Source: Bifidobacterium pullorum subsp. gallinarum
Lineage (GTDB): Bacteria > Actinomycetota > Actinomycetes > Actinomycetales > Bifidobacteriaceae
DNA: 64,000 nucleotides
Assembly (NCBI RefSeq): GCF_000741215.1
Contig: NZ_JGYX01000002.1
Coordinates: forward strand, 124,001 to 188,000
Reading direction: 5' to 3'
Part shown: piece after piece, positions 1-8,085 of the stretch
How the letters are laid out: each line of letters opens with the position of its first letter
Position numbering within the stretch: position 1 is the first letter of the stretch
Position numbers and translations under genes: made by a program
Notes under the pieces: generated by a model
The model's database searches: none
What the model was told of the DNA's origin: nothing
The model's input: only the letters and a program-made list of their open reading frames with translations

Positions 1-2302
1 CGGACAGGGACAGCGTGTTGGCCACGCCGATCAGCGCGATGATCACGGCCACGGCGAGCAGGGCCACCAGCACCATGAGCAGCATGTTGACCATGCCGTC
101 CCAGGACACGCGTTCGGCGATCGATCCGCCGACGGTGATGCCGGGGATGGAGCTGACCGCCTGCTGGATGTCGTCGATCACATCCGCCGGGGTGACGGTG
201 CCGTCGGTTTTGGCCCACACCTCGTAGCCGTCGGGCTTGGCGCCCAGCCGGTCGAGCGTGTCGGGCTGCATCAGCCCGTAGATGCCGTACGGGGTGTTCA
301 CCCCGCGGAACGGCGCGGCCTCGACGGTCGGTTTGAACGCGATGCCGTCGACGATGTCGCCGTCGTCGTTGTAGGTGGCGTTGAGTTCCAGATCGAGCAC
401 GGACCCGTCGCGCACCGGGTAGTCGTCACTGTCGCCGGCCAGCGCGTCGGGGACGAGCAGCACGCCGTCGCGCAATCCGTCGATGGCGTCGCCGTTCATC
501 ACGGCCCGACCCTGCTGTGCGGTGAGCGTGTACACCTGCAGGTTGCTGTCATAGTCGTCCGTATGCCAGACGGCGTTCGACGAGCCGATCAGTTCGGCGT
601 CCTGGATGCCGGCGACCTTGCGGATGTCGTCGAGCACGGTCTGGTCCACGTCTTCGCCGGAGACCTGGATGTCCACGCTGTACCGGGCGTCGAGTTCGCT
701 GGCGAGCGTCTGCCGGGCGCTGGCCGCGCCGGTGCCGAGCGTGGAGACCAGGGCCACGCCGATGAGCAGCGCGGTGCTGGTGGCGGCCACGCGCCGCGGG
801 TTCTTCTGGATGTTGGCGGTGGCGATGGTGGATGCGGGGCCGATATGGGCCACAAGCGCGCCCACGCCCTTGAGCAGGAGCGGCACCCACCGGTTGGCGC
901 ACAGCAGCAGGCCGAGGAAGAAGATCATGACGCCACCCATGGCCATGAGCAGCACCAGAGAGAACTGCTCGTTGCTCAGCGCGGATTCGCCGTGCGCCTG
1001 CCGCCAGGTATCCACCACGGTGAACGCGGTGACGGCGGCGCCGAACAGCATCATCAGCAGGCTGACCACCAGTCGGGCGGCACCCGATTTCCTGGCCGCG
1101 CTGACCTCCAGCGGCTGCAGCGCCTCCAGCGGGGTGACGGTGGTGGCGGTGCGGGCCGATCCGAGCGAGGCCAGGATCGTCACCACCACGCCGAAGGCGA
1201 TTGGTACCAGGAACACCTGCGGGGTGAGCACGGTCACGAAGCTGATGCCGGAGAACTCCACGCCCGCCACATGCAGCAGCTGCATCAGTCCGATGGACAG
1301 GCCCACCGCAACCAGCGAGGAGATCAGCCCCAGCAGCAGCGCCTCGGCCACCACGGAACGGTACAGCTGCCCCTTCTTCGCGCCGATGGTGCGCAGCAGC
1401 GCCAGCGTACGGCGGCGTTGCGCCACCAGCACCTGGAAGGTGTTGGCGATGACGAGCGCCGCCACGAACATGGCAAGCACGCCGAAGACCATCATGAACG
1501 TGGTCATCATGCTGGTCTGCCCGCCGCCCAGCCGTTCGAGCACCTGGTCCTCGCTCGCGCCGCGGTCCAGCGCGGCGAAGTGCGCGGGCAGCAGGGCGTT
1601 GACCTGCTTGATGACCTGTTCGGCGTCCGTGCCCGCCGGCGGCTGGATGTCCAGGTATAGGATCGTGCAGTTCAGCGATGCGTAGCCGGGATCGACGGCC
1701 ACGCTATCCATCAGCCGTCCGATCGCCCCCTCGGACACGACGGCCGCGCCGCCGTAGTACGCGTACGCGCCGCCCGGATTCAGGCTCAGGCCGCTGACGG
1801 TCAGCTCGACGGGCGTGCCGTCCGAGTAGGCCGCGCCGACCGTATCCCCGATGCCGACGTCGAGCCGCGCCGCCATATCCCGCGGGAGTACGATCTGCCC
1901 GTCGCCGGACGGCCACTCACCCTCCGCCAGATCGACCGGCATCAGCGTGGACGGCGTGGCGTTCGCGATGACGATGCCGCTGGAGTGCCGGTCGCCGGCG
2001 GTCACCTCGATGTTCAGCGTCACCTCGGCGCGCACGCCGGCCACGCCCTCGACCCGGCGCACCTGGTCCAGGTTCAGGTCGCCGACGGTGATGCCGTACA
2101 TCGGCGCGTCATCGTCGCTGGCCACGACCGCGTAATTCGCGTCCCCGTAGGACGCCGAGATCTGCCGGCGCAGCGAGTAGTCGAGCGTGTTGCCGAACAG
2201 CAGCGTGCTGGCGATGAACATCGTGCCGATCAGGATGGCGATGCCCGCCGGGATCAGCATCCGGGCGTTCTTTCGCATGAGTTTGAGCGTTATCGACCAC
2301 AT
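1..2302 (-). CDS. ABC transporter permease, FtsX/MacB type (C-terminus beyond window)
   Basis: Membrane subunit of an ABC exporter of the MacB/FtsX kind, which moves peptides, lipids or drugs or acts on the envelope; the substrate cannot be told. The protein starts MWSITLKLMRKNARML and has a first membrane helix at about residues 14-36. An extracytoplasmic MacB-like domain follows, then a cluster of three FtsX helices, more helices, and a second extracytoplasmic domain. The frame is still open at base 1, inside the last FtsX helix cluster, so only the C-terminal end is missing. The start at 2302 has a strong AGGAGG-like site a few bases upstream. The ATPase gene lies directly upstream on the same strand (46 bp gap), so the two form one transporter operon. 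Two tandem FtsX modules are usual for the actinobacterial members of this family. Confidence 0.88.
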   Translation of the reverse strand, partial: MWSITLKLMRKNARMLIPAGIAILIGTMFIASTLLFGNTLDYSLRRQISASYGDANYAVVASDDDAPMYGITVGDLNLDQVRRVEGVAGVRAEVTLNIEVTAGDRHSSGIVIANATPSTLMPVDLAEGEWPSGDGQIVLPRDMAARLDVGIGDTVGAAYSDGTPVELTVSGLSLNPGGAYAYYGGAAVVSEGAIGRLMDSVAVDPGYASLNCTILYLDIQPPAGTDAEQVIKQVNALLPAHFAALDRGASEDQVLERLGGGQTSMMTTFMMVFGVLAMFVAALVIANTFQVLVAQRRRTLALLRTIGAKKGQLYRSVVAEALLLGLISSLVAVGLSIGLMQLLHVAGVEFSGISFVTVLTPQVFLVPIAFGVVVTILASLGSARTATTVTPLEALQPLEVSAARKSGAARLVVSLLMMLFGAAVTAFTVVDTWRQAHGESALSNEQFSLVLLMAMGGVMIFFLGLLLCANRWVPLLLKGVGALVAHIGPASTIATANIQKNPRRVAATSTALLIGVALVSTLGTGAASARQTLASELDARYSVDIQVSGEDVDQTVLDDIRKVAGIQDAELIGSSNAVWHTDDYDSNLQVYTLTAQQGRAVMNGDAIDGLRDGVLLVPDALAGDSDDYPVRDGSVLDLELNATYNDDGDIVDGIAFKPTVEAAPFRGVNTPYGIYGLMQPDTLDRLGAKPDGYEVWAKTDGTVTPADVIDDIQQAVSSIPGITVGGSIAERVSWDGMVNMLLMVLVALLAVAVIIALIGVANTLSLS

Positions 2303-2348
2303 GAGCGTTCCTCCTTACCTCTGTTATGCCGTAACCAATGCGTGTGGA

Positions 2349-3209
2349 TTAGCGGCGATGGCGGCCGGCGGTTGCGGCATGCGCCCCGGCGCGCGTGTTC
2401 CGCGCATCCCGCGGCGGCAGCGGCACGCCGGCTCCCGCGTGCGGCGATTGCGGTCCGGTCGGCGTCAGGGACTGGCGGGTGGCCCGCTCCCGCTCCTGCA
2501 TGAGCAGCTGGTTCATGCGTTCGGCGGTCGGGTCGGTCTCGTCGGCCACGATGCGGCCGTCCGCGAAGACGATGGCCCGGTCCGCGTAGGAGGCGGCGAC
2601 CGCGTCATGGGTGACCATGATGATCGTCTGCCCCAATTCGTTGACCGAGCGGCGCAGGAAGCTCAGGACCTCCGCGCTGGAGACGGAATCCAGGTTGCCG
2701 GTCGGCTCGTCGGCGAAGACGAGCTGGGGGCGTGCGATCAGCGCGCGGGCGATGGCGACGCGCTGCTGCTGGCCGCCGGACAGCTCGTTCGGGCGGTGGC
2801 CCAGGCGCTGCTTGAGCCCCAGCGTGGTCACGAGCAGGTCGAACCAGGCGCGGTCCGGTTTCTCGCCGGCCAGCGTCAGCGGCATGATGATGTTCTGCTC
2901 GGCGGTGAACATCGGCAGCAGGTTGAAGCTTTGGAAGATGAAGCCGATCTTGTGTCGGCGCAGCATGGTCAGCTGGTTGTCGGTCATGGTGGTGATGTCG
3001 GCGCCATCGAACATGATGTGCCCGCCGGTGGCGGAGTCGAGTCCGGCGAGCGTGTGCATCAGCGTGGACTTGCCGGAGCCGGACGGCCCCATGATGGCGG
3101 TGAACCGCCCCTGTTCGAACGCCACGTTCACGTCGCGCAGCGCATGGACGGCGTTCTCGCCGTTTCCGTAATCCTTGACCAGGTCGATGGCCTCGATGGC
3201 AGTGTTCAT
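2349..3209 (-). CDS. ABC transporter ATP-binding protein (MacB/LolD family)
   Basis: Cytoplasmic ATPase that drives the adjacent FtsX-type permease. All nucleotide-binding motifs are visible: Walker A GPSGSGKST at residues 41-49, Q-loop in IFQSFN near 91-96, signature LSGGQQQR at 143-150, Walker B with catalytic Glu in LVFADEPT at 163-170, D-loop GNLDS, and the H-loop His at about 201. The 286 residues include an extra Arg/Pro/Ala-rich tail of about 60 residues beyond the usual ~225-residue LolD/MacB ATPase; its role is unknown. The start codon follows AAGGGG. The gene is separated from metY upstream by a perfect palindrome at 3312-3347, so the pair is probably transcribed from its own promoter. 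Confidence 0.93.
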   Translation of the reverse strand: MNTAIEAIDLVKDYGNGENAVHALRDVNVAFEQGRFTAIMGPSGSGKSTLMHTLAGLDSATGGHIMFDGADITTMTDNQLTMLRRHKIGFIFQSFNLLPMFTAEQNIIMPLTLAGEKPDRAWFDLLVTTLGLKQRLGHRPNELSGGQQQRVAIARALIARPQLVFADEPTGNLDSVSSAEVLSFLRRSVNELGQTIIMVTHDAVAASYADRAIVFADGRIVADETDPTAERMNQLLMQERERATRQSLTPTGPQSPHAGAGVPLPPRDARNTRAGAHAATAGRHRR

Positions 3210-3311
3210 GTCGCACCCCTTGGTTGTCCGGAGCCGGGGTCCATCCCGGCTGTTGCCCCCAAGCTATCCCCGGTCCGGGGTCGGCCCACATCGTGCGCCG
3301 GGCGGAACCGC

Positions 3312-3347
3312 GGCGTCGCCGTCATCCCTGGGGATGACGGCGACGCC
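3312..3347. terminator. Perfect 36-base palindrome between metY and the ABC operon
   Basis: A 17-bp perfect stem (3312-3328 pairing with 3331-3347) with only a TG centre. It lies downstream of metY and about 100 bp upstream of the ABC ATPase start. It most likely ends metY transcription. There is no clear T-run, so an operator role is possible. Confidence 0.55.
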
Positions 3348-3399
3348 TAGGATGCTCCGGACCCGTGTGCGGACCGGCGGTGCGGATATGGGCCGGCGT

Positions 3400-4701
3400 T
3401 CAGCGCAGGTCCCGCACGGCGGCGAACCCGCGCTCGAGGTCGGCGAGGATGTCGTCGATATGCTCCAGGCCGATCGACAGGCGGATGGTGCCGGGGCCGA
3501 TGCCCTGCGCCGCCAGCTCCTCCTCGCTCTCCTGCGAGTGGGTCGTCGAGGCGGGATGGATGACCAGGCTCTTGGCGTCGGCCACGTTGGCCAGCAGGCT
3601 GAACAGGCTCAGCCCGTCGATGAACGCGCGGGCCGCGTCCAGGCCGCCGCGGATGTCGAACGTGAAGATCGGGCAGGCGCCGTTCGGGAAGTAGCGCAGG
3701 TAGCGTTCGTGGTCCTCGCGCCCCTCGATCGAGGGGTGCGAGATCGAAGCGACCTCGGGGACGGTGCGCAGGTATTCGATGACGCGCAGGGCGTTGGCGA
3801 CATGCCGCTCCACGCGCAGGCTCAGCGTCTCGATGCCCTGCAGCAGCAGGAACGCGGCGAACGGCGAGATCGTCGCGCCGGTGTCGCGCAGCAGCACGGC
3901 GCGGGCGCGGGTGACGAACGCGGTCGGTCCGAGCGCCTCGAAGAACCGCAGCCCATGGTACGAGGGGTCCGGTTCGGTCAGCGTGGGGAATCCGCCGGCG
4001 CCGGCCGCCCAGTCGAACCGTCCACCCTCCACGATCACGCCGCCGAGCGTGGTGCCGTGTCCGCCGAGGAACTTGGTCGCCGATTCGACGACGATGTCGG
4101 CGCCGTGTTCGAGCGGCCGGAACAGGTACGGCGTGGCGAAGGTGTTGTCGACGATCACCGGCAGCCCGTGGCGGTGGGCGATCGCGGCGATCGCCTCGAA
4201 GTCGGGCAGGTCGGCATTGGGGTTGCCGAAAGTCTCGAAGTAGACGAGCCGGGTGCGATCGGTGATCGCCGCCTCCAGGGCGGCGTGGTCGGCGATGTCG
4301 ACGAACGTGGTGGTGATCCCGTCGCGCGGCAGCGTGTGGCGCAGCAGGTTGTAGGTGCCGCCATAGATGGTATGGGAGGCGACGATGTGGTCGCCGGATT
4401 GGGTGATGTTGCGCAGCGCGTATTCGACGGCGGCCGCGCCCGAGGCGACGGCGAGCGCCGCGGTGCCGCCTTCGAGCGCGGCGACGCGCTGTTCGAGCAC
4501 CTCCTGCGTCGTGTTGGTCAGCCGCCCGTAGATGTTGCCCGCATCGGCGAGCGCGAACCGGGCCGCAGCCTGGTCGAAGTCGCGGAACACGTAGCTGGTC
4601 GTGGCGTAGATCGGCACGGCGCGGGCGTCGGTGGCGGGGTCGGGCTGTTCCTGGCCGGCGTGCAGCTGCAGGGTTTCGAAGTGGTGTTGTGCGGTGGTCA
4701 T
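3400..4701 (-). CDS. metY: O-acetylhomoserine sulfhydrylase (Cys/Met metabolism PLP enzyme)
   Basis: PLP enzyme of the Cys/Met metabolism family that joins O-acetylhomoserine with sulfide (or methanethiol) to make homocysteine (or methionine). The 433-residue length fits the O-acetylhomoserine sulfhydrylase branch rather than the ~390-residue cystathionine enzymes. Visible residues are the PLP lysine in SATKFLGG (K210), VDNTFATPY with the cofactor Asp at 185, and YGR near residue 58. The start at 4701 was chosen because GGGAGC precedes it; a longer frame to 4806 would run through the likely promoter. Upstream sit a TTGCCG/TACAGT promoter and a LysR-type dyad. Cystathionine gamma-synthase is an alternative reading but less likely by length. 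Confidence 0.9.
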   Translation of the reverse strand: MTTAQHHFETLQLHAGQEQPDPATDARAVPIYATTSYVFRDFDQAAARFALADAGNIYGRLTNTTQEVLEQRVAALEGGTAALAVASGAAAVEYALRNITQSGDHIVASHTIYGGTYNLLRHTLPRDGITTTFVDIADHAALEAAITDRTRLVYFETFGNPNADLPDFEAIAAIAHRHGLPVIVDNTFATPYLFRPLEHGADIVVESATKFLGGHGTTLGGVIVEGGRFDWAAGAGGFPTLTEPDPSYHGLRFFEALGPTAFVTRARAVLLRDTGATISPFAAFLLLQGIETLSLRVERHVANALRVIEYLRTVPEVASISHPSIEGREDHERYLRYFPNGACPIFTFDIRGGLDAARAFIDGLSLFSLLANVADAKSLVIHPASTTHSQESEEELAAQGIGPGTIRLSIGLEHIDDILADLERGFAAVRDLR

Positions 4702-4769
4702 GGTTGCTCCCGTGTTCGGTGGTTCCTTGGGTTGGCTGCGGACGATGCGGGGCATCGGCGTTGGTGGCG

Positions 4770-4830
4770 ACTGTAGGCCGCGGGCCGTCGGTACGGCAAG
4801 GTTCACGGCTATCGGCGTTGGTTATAGCCG
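4770..4830 (-). promoter_or_regulatory. metY promoter with LysR-type dyad CGGCTAT-N11-ATAGCCG
   Basis: Reading the minus strand, TTGCCG (4794-4799) and TACAGT (4770-4775) are 18 bp apart and about 70 bp upstream of the metY start. Just upstream of the -35 box is a perfect 7-bp dyad, CGGCTAT (4806-4812) and ATAGCCG (4824-4830), with an 11-bp spacer. The inner bases give T-N11-A, the signature of LysR-type regulator boxes, and sulfur assimilation genes are common LysR targets. That the site controls metY is inferred from its position. Confidence 0.5.
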
Positions 4831-4925
4831 TTTATCATTCGCCGCCATTGGAGGTCTTACGCGGCGCAGCGCCTCGGCGGATCCGTCGCGGTTCGAGACG
4901 ACACGCCGTAATTCTCTCGGATTTA

Positions 4926-4942
4926 TGTCCGCATTTCGGACA
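4926..4942. promoter_or_regulatory. Dyad TGTCCG-N5-CGGACA upstream of pdxK
   Basis: A perfect 6-bp inverted repeat with a 5-bp spacer lies about 95 bp upstream of the pyridoxal kinase start, in the 336 bp divergent gap between metY and pdxK. It has the size of a dimeric repressor site. The rest of the gap holds the metY promoter region, and I see no coding sequence in it. Confidence 0.35.
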
Positions 4943-5037
4943 GTATGGGACTCCCCCTGTCCCCGGGGCCCCGGAATGTCGCGCGAATGGGTAATGTCGG
5001 GAGCGTAGACCAACAGTCCCTAATGAATCGAGGGGTT

Positions 5038-5910
5038 ATGAGTGATGTGAAGCTGTATGACCGCAATCCGGCGTATATCCCGCGCGTGGCCGCCGTGCAT
5101 GACATGTGCGGCTACGGCAAGTGCTCGCTGACCGCGGCGATCCCGATCCTGTCCGCCGCGGGCTGCGACGTGTGCCCGGTGCCGACCGGTCTGTTCTCCT
5201 CGCACACCAAGTATCCGGTGTTCACGTTCCATGACACCACGGAGATCCTCAACGGATACCTGGACGCATGGGGCAAGATCGGCGTGGGGCTCGACGGCGT
5301 GTACAGCGGCTTCCTCGGCTCGGCCGACCAGGTGGCGGTCATTCAGCGCCTGTACCACGAATATCCGGGCGCCCTGCGGCTGGTGGATCCGGTGATGGGC
5401 GACGGCGGCCAGATGTATCCGACGTATACCGACGAGCTGTGCGAGGCGATGGGTGCCCTGGCCGATGGCGCGGATGTGCTGATGCCGAACCTGACCGAGG
5501 CGAGCATCCTGACCGGTCGCGATTATCCGGGGCAGAACCTGGATGACGCCGAGGTGACCGACTGGCTGGATGCGCTGCTCAAGCTGGGCGCCAGGAACGT
5601 GGTGCTCAAGGGCATCGACCGCGGGGACGGATTCCTGCGCAACTATGTGGCCAGCGCCGAAACCGGCGCCGAGCACAAGCAGGAACATGCGCACGAGAAA
5701 CTGCCGTACATGATCCACGGCACCGGCGACGCCTTCGCCTCCGCACTGTGCGGCGCGGTGATGGCGGGCAAGGGGCTGTCCGAGGCCGCGGCCATCGCCG
5801 GCGAATTCGTGCGCGACGCGATGGTCAGCACCCGCAACCAGCCCGATTTCGAGGAGCGCGGCGTCAGCTTCGAGCTCAACCTCGGCGCGATGACGGCGCT
5901 GCTGCACTGA
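5038..5910 (+). CDS. pdxY: Pyridoxal/pyridoxamine kinase
   Basis: Ribokinase-superfamily enzyme that phosphorylates pyridoxal, pyridoxine or pyridoxamine in PLP salvage. The 290-residue protein shows the early VAAVHDMCGYGKCSLT segment, DPVMGDGG in the middle, the MPNLTEA motif and the anion-hole/catalytic-base motif GTGDAFAS near residues 225-232, all typical of PdxK/PdxY. The ATG at 5038 follows GAGGGGTT and is preferred over an in-frame upstream ATG at 4945 that has no good site. It is transcribed away from metY, itself a PLP enzyme, across a shared regulatory gap. A 22-bp perfect hairpin lies about 28 bp after the stop. Whether it is PdxY-like or PdxK-like cannot be settled from sequence alone. 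Confidence 0.9.
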   Translation: MSDVKLYDRNPAYIPRVAAVHDMCGYGKCSLTAAIPILSAAGCDVCPVPTGLFSSHTKYPVFTFHDTTEILNGYLDAWGKIGVGLDGVYSGFLGSADQVAVIQRLYHEYPGALRLVDPVMGDGGQMYPTYTDELCEAMGALADGADVLMPNLTEASILTGRDYPGQNLDDAEVTDWLDALLKLGARNVVLKGIDRGDGFLRNYVASAETGAEHKQEHAHEKLPYMIHGTGDAFASALCGAVMAGKGLSEAAAIAGEFVRDAMVSTRNQPDFEERGVSFELNLGAMTALLH

Positions 5911-5937
5911 GCGGCGGCCTTCGGCGGCCTGTAGCCG

Positions 5938-5992
5938 ACATACGGCGTCCCTGCGCGGAATATGCGACGTTCCGCGCAGGGACGCCGTATGT
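5938..5992. terminator. 22-bp perfect hairpin after pdxY
   Basis: Arms 5938-5959 and 5971-5992 are perfectly complementary (22 bp) around an 11-nt loop. No T-run follows. The position between pdxY and yraN fits a terminator, though the stem is unusually long. Confidence 0.55.
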
Positions 5993-6091
5993 ATTGCATG
6001 AACTTATCCACAACACGCCCGAAACCGCCCGCTGCGGTCACATCGCCCTGCGCCGCTTTCCCCGCAGACGGAAGTCTGGTGCACTGAAACC

Positions 6092-6553
6092 ATGACCACA
6101 GCACAGATCACAACGGCGCAGCCATCGGCGGAATCGGCAGCGGAGCATGCCCGGCCCCTGGCCCGGCTCGCGCATGGCCTGCAGGACGGCACATTGGACG
6201 CCAAGCAGTTGGGGGCCGCCGGGGAGGCCTATGCCGCCGGCTGGCTGGAGCACCATGGCTGGCGCGTCCTCTCGCGCAATTGGCGTACACGCTACGGCGA
6301 GCTCGACATCGTGGCGTTGACCCCGGAGGACCTGATCGCCTTCGTGGAGGTCAAGACCAGGCGTTCGCTGCGCTGCGGCTTCCCCCAGGAGGCCGTCGAT
6401 ATGAGGAAGCAGGCGAATCTGCGCCGGGCGGGCGTGCAATGGCTGCTGGACCCGGGGCATAGGATCGCGCACCGCGGCGTGCGCTTCGATGTCGTCTCGA
6501 TCATCGTGCGCGGCGGACGACCGCTGCTGCACCACATACCGGGGGCGTTCTGA
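6092..6553 (+). CDS. YraN/UPF0102 family endonuclease-like protein
   Basis: Member of the UPF0102 (YraN) family, which has a restriction-endonuclease-like fold; its cellular function is not settled. The family core is clear: [12 protein letters not shown] near 41-52, [14 protein letters not shown] at about 62-75, and FVEVKTR at 84-90. These supply the Glu, Asp (D72), Glu (E86) and Lys (K88) of a PD-(D/E)xK-like site. The N-terminal ~35 residues are extra relative to many homologues. It is the first gene of a tightly coupled set: its TGA overlaps the ATG of comM in TGATG. The yraN-comM-dprA order recurs in actinobacteria and suggests a shared DNA-processing role. Confidence 0.88.
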   Translation: MTTAQITTAQPSAESAAEHARPLARLAHGLQDGTLDAKQLGAAGEAYAAGWLEHHGWRVLSRNWRTRYGELDIVALTPEDLIAFVEVKTRRSLRCGFPQEAVDMRKQANLRRAGVQWLLDPGHRIAHRGVRFDVVSIIVRGGRPLLHHIPGAF

Positions 6554-8085
6554 TGGCCATCGGCGGAGCGTTGTCCATCGGATTGATCGGCATCAAGGCC
6601 TTCATCATCCAGGTGCAGGCCTTCATCTCCCCCGGTCTGCCGTACTTCAGCATCATCGGCCTGCCCGACGCCTCGCTGTCCGAAGCCCGCGAACGCGTCA
6701 AATCGGCCTGCCATGCCTGCGGCCTGCGTTGGCCGGAGACGCGGGTCACCGTGAACCTCTCCCCCGCCTCCATGCCCAAGCGCGGTTCCTCGCATGACCT
6801 GGCGATTGCGGCCAGCGTGCTGAGCGCCGCCGGGGCGATTCCGCCGGACTGTCTGAACGAGGTCGTGGTGATCGGCGAGGTCAATCTGGACGGCACGGTC
6901 CTGCCCGTCAACGGACTGCTGCCCATCATGCTGCACGCCAAGGAACGCGGGCTGCGCCGCATGGTGGTGCCGTACGCCAACCTTGACGAGGCCTCGCTGG
7001 TGGACGGCCCGCAGGTCATCGGGGTCAGGCACGTCGGCGAACTCATCGAGATGATGGGCGGCAGCGCCCGCTATCAGATGCCGCACGACCTGCCCGTCGG
7101 CGAGCAGCCCCGGCAACCGGTGTTCGACGCGTCCCACCCCGGAGACATGGCCGAAGTCATCGGCCAGGCCGAAGCCAAGAAGGCGCTTGAGGTGGCGGCC
7201 GCCGGCGGCCATCATCTGCTCATGGTGGGGCCTCCCGGTTCCGGCAAGACCATGCTGGCCTCACGCCTGCCCGGCATCATGAGCCCGTTGAACGAACGCG
7301 AGCAGCTGGAGGTGGCCTCGATCCGCTCCCTGTGCGGCACGCTGCAGCACTACGGCATCTCTGACGTCCCTCCGTTCGAGGCGCCGCATCATACGGCCTC
7401 CTGTCCCTCGCTGGTCGGCGGTGGCAGCGGACTGGCCCAGCCGGGGGCGATCTCCCGCGCCCACTGCGGCATCCTGTTCATGGACGAGGCACCGGAGTTC
7501 TCCACCCGCGCATTGCAGACCCTGCGCGAGCCGTTGGAATCCGGGCATGTGGTGCTCACCCGTTCGGGCGGCACCACGTATTACCCGGCCGACTTCCAAC
7601 TCGTCATGGCGGCCAACCCCTGCCCGTGCGGGTTCGACTACGGCACCGGAGAGCGGTGCACATGCCGGGAACGGGATCGGATGCGGTATTTCTCCCGACT
7701 CTCCGGCCCAATCCTCGACCGCATCGACATCCAGATCACGGTGCCGCCGGTCACCACGCTGCTGGCCGCCGACACCGTTCCCGCGGAGCCCAGCGCCCGG
7801 ATCCGCGAGCGCGTCATCCAGGCCCGCCATACGGCGCAGGAACGCTTCGCCCGGCATGGATGGAGCTGCAACGCGCAGGCCTCCGGCTCATGGCTGCGTG
7901 ATCATACCTCACGCGCGGCGCTGCAAGTCATCGACCGGGCGTTGAACCGCGAGCGGCTCAGCCTGCGGGGCGCGGACCGGTCGATGCGCCTGGCGTGGAC
8001 GCTGGCCGACCTCTCGGGCGCCGACTCCCCCACGCCGGACCATATGTTCACGGCCATCGGCCTGCGTACCGAGGACCGCCCATGA
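6553..8085 (+). CDS. comM: ComM/YifB family AAA+ ATPase (Mg-chelatase-like)
   Basis: AAA+ protein of the YifB/ComM family; in transforming bacteria ComM is a hexameric helicase that promotes branch migration during integration of incoming DNA. The 510 residues show the N-terminal Lon-protease-like ChlI fold (IGLPDASLSEAR), Walker A GPPGSGKT at about 226-233, Walker B FMDEAPEF, the ANPCPCG segment with a cysteine cluster (CGFDYGTGERCTC), and the C-terminal Mg-chelatase domain with the LSLRGADR segment. Start and stop overlap the neighbours (TGATG with yraN, ATGA with dprA), so the three are translationally coupled. Length is normal. Confidence 0.94.
   Translation: MAIGGALSIGLIGIKAFIIQVQAFISPGLPYFSIIGLPDASLSEARERVKSACHACGLRWPETRVTVNLSPASMPKRGSSHDLAIAASVLSAAGAIPPDCLNEVVVIGEVNLDGTVLPVNGLLPIMLHAKERGLRRMVVPYANLDEASLVDGPQVIGVRHVGELIEMMGGSARYQMPHDLPVGEQPRQPVFDASHPGDMAEVIGQAEAKKALEVAAAGGHHLLMVGPPGSGKTMLASRLPGIMSPLNEREQLEVASIRSLCGTLQHYGISDVPPFEAPHHTASCPSLVGGGSGLAQPGAISRAHCGILFMDEAPEFSTRALQTLREPLESGHVVLTRSGGTTYYPADFQLVMAANPCPCGFDYGTGERCTCRERDRMRYFSRLSGPILDRIDIQITVPPVTTLLAADTVPAEPSARIRERVIQARHTAQERFARHGWSCNAQASGSWLRDHTSRAALQVIDRALNRERLSLRGADRSMRLAWTLADLSGADSPTPDHMFTAIGLRTEDRP

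Noticed and set aside
4702-5037. SAM or T-box riboswitch upstream of metY
   Set aside because: I could not find the conserved core sequences or a leader long enough on the metY transcript; the dyad lies upstream of the predicted promoter.
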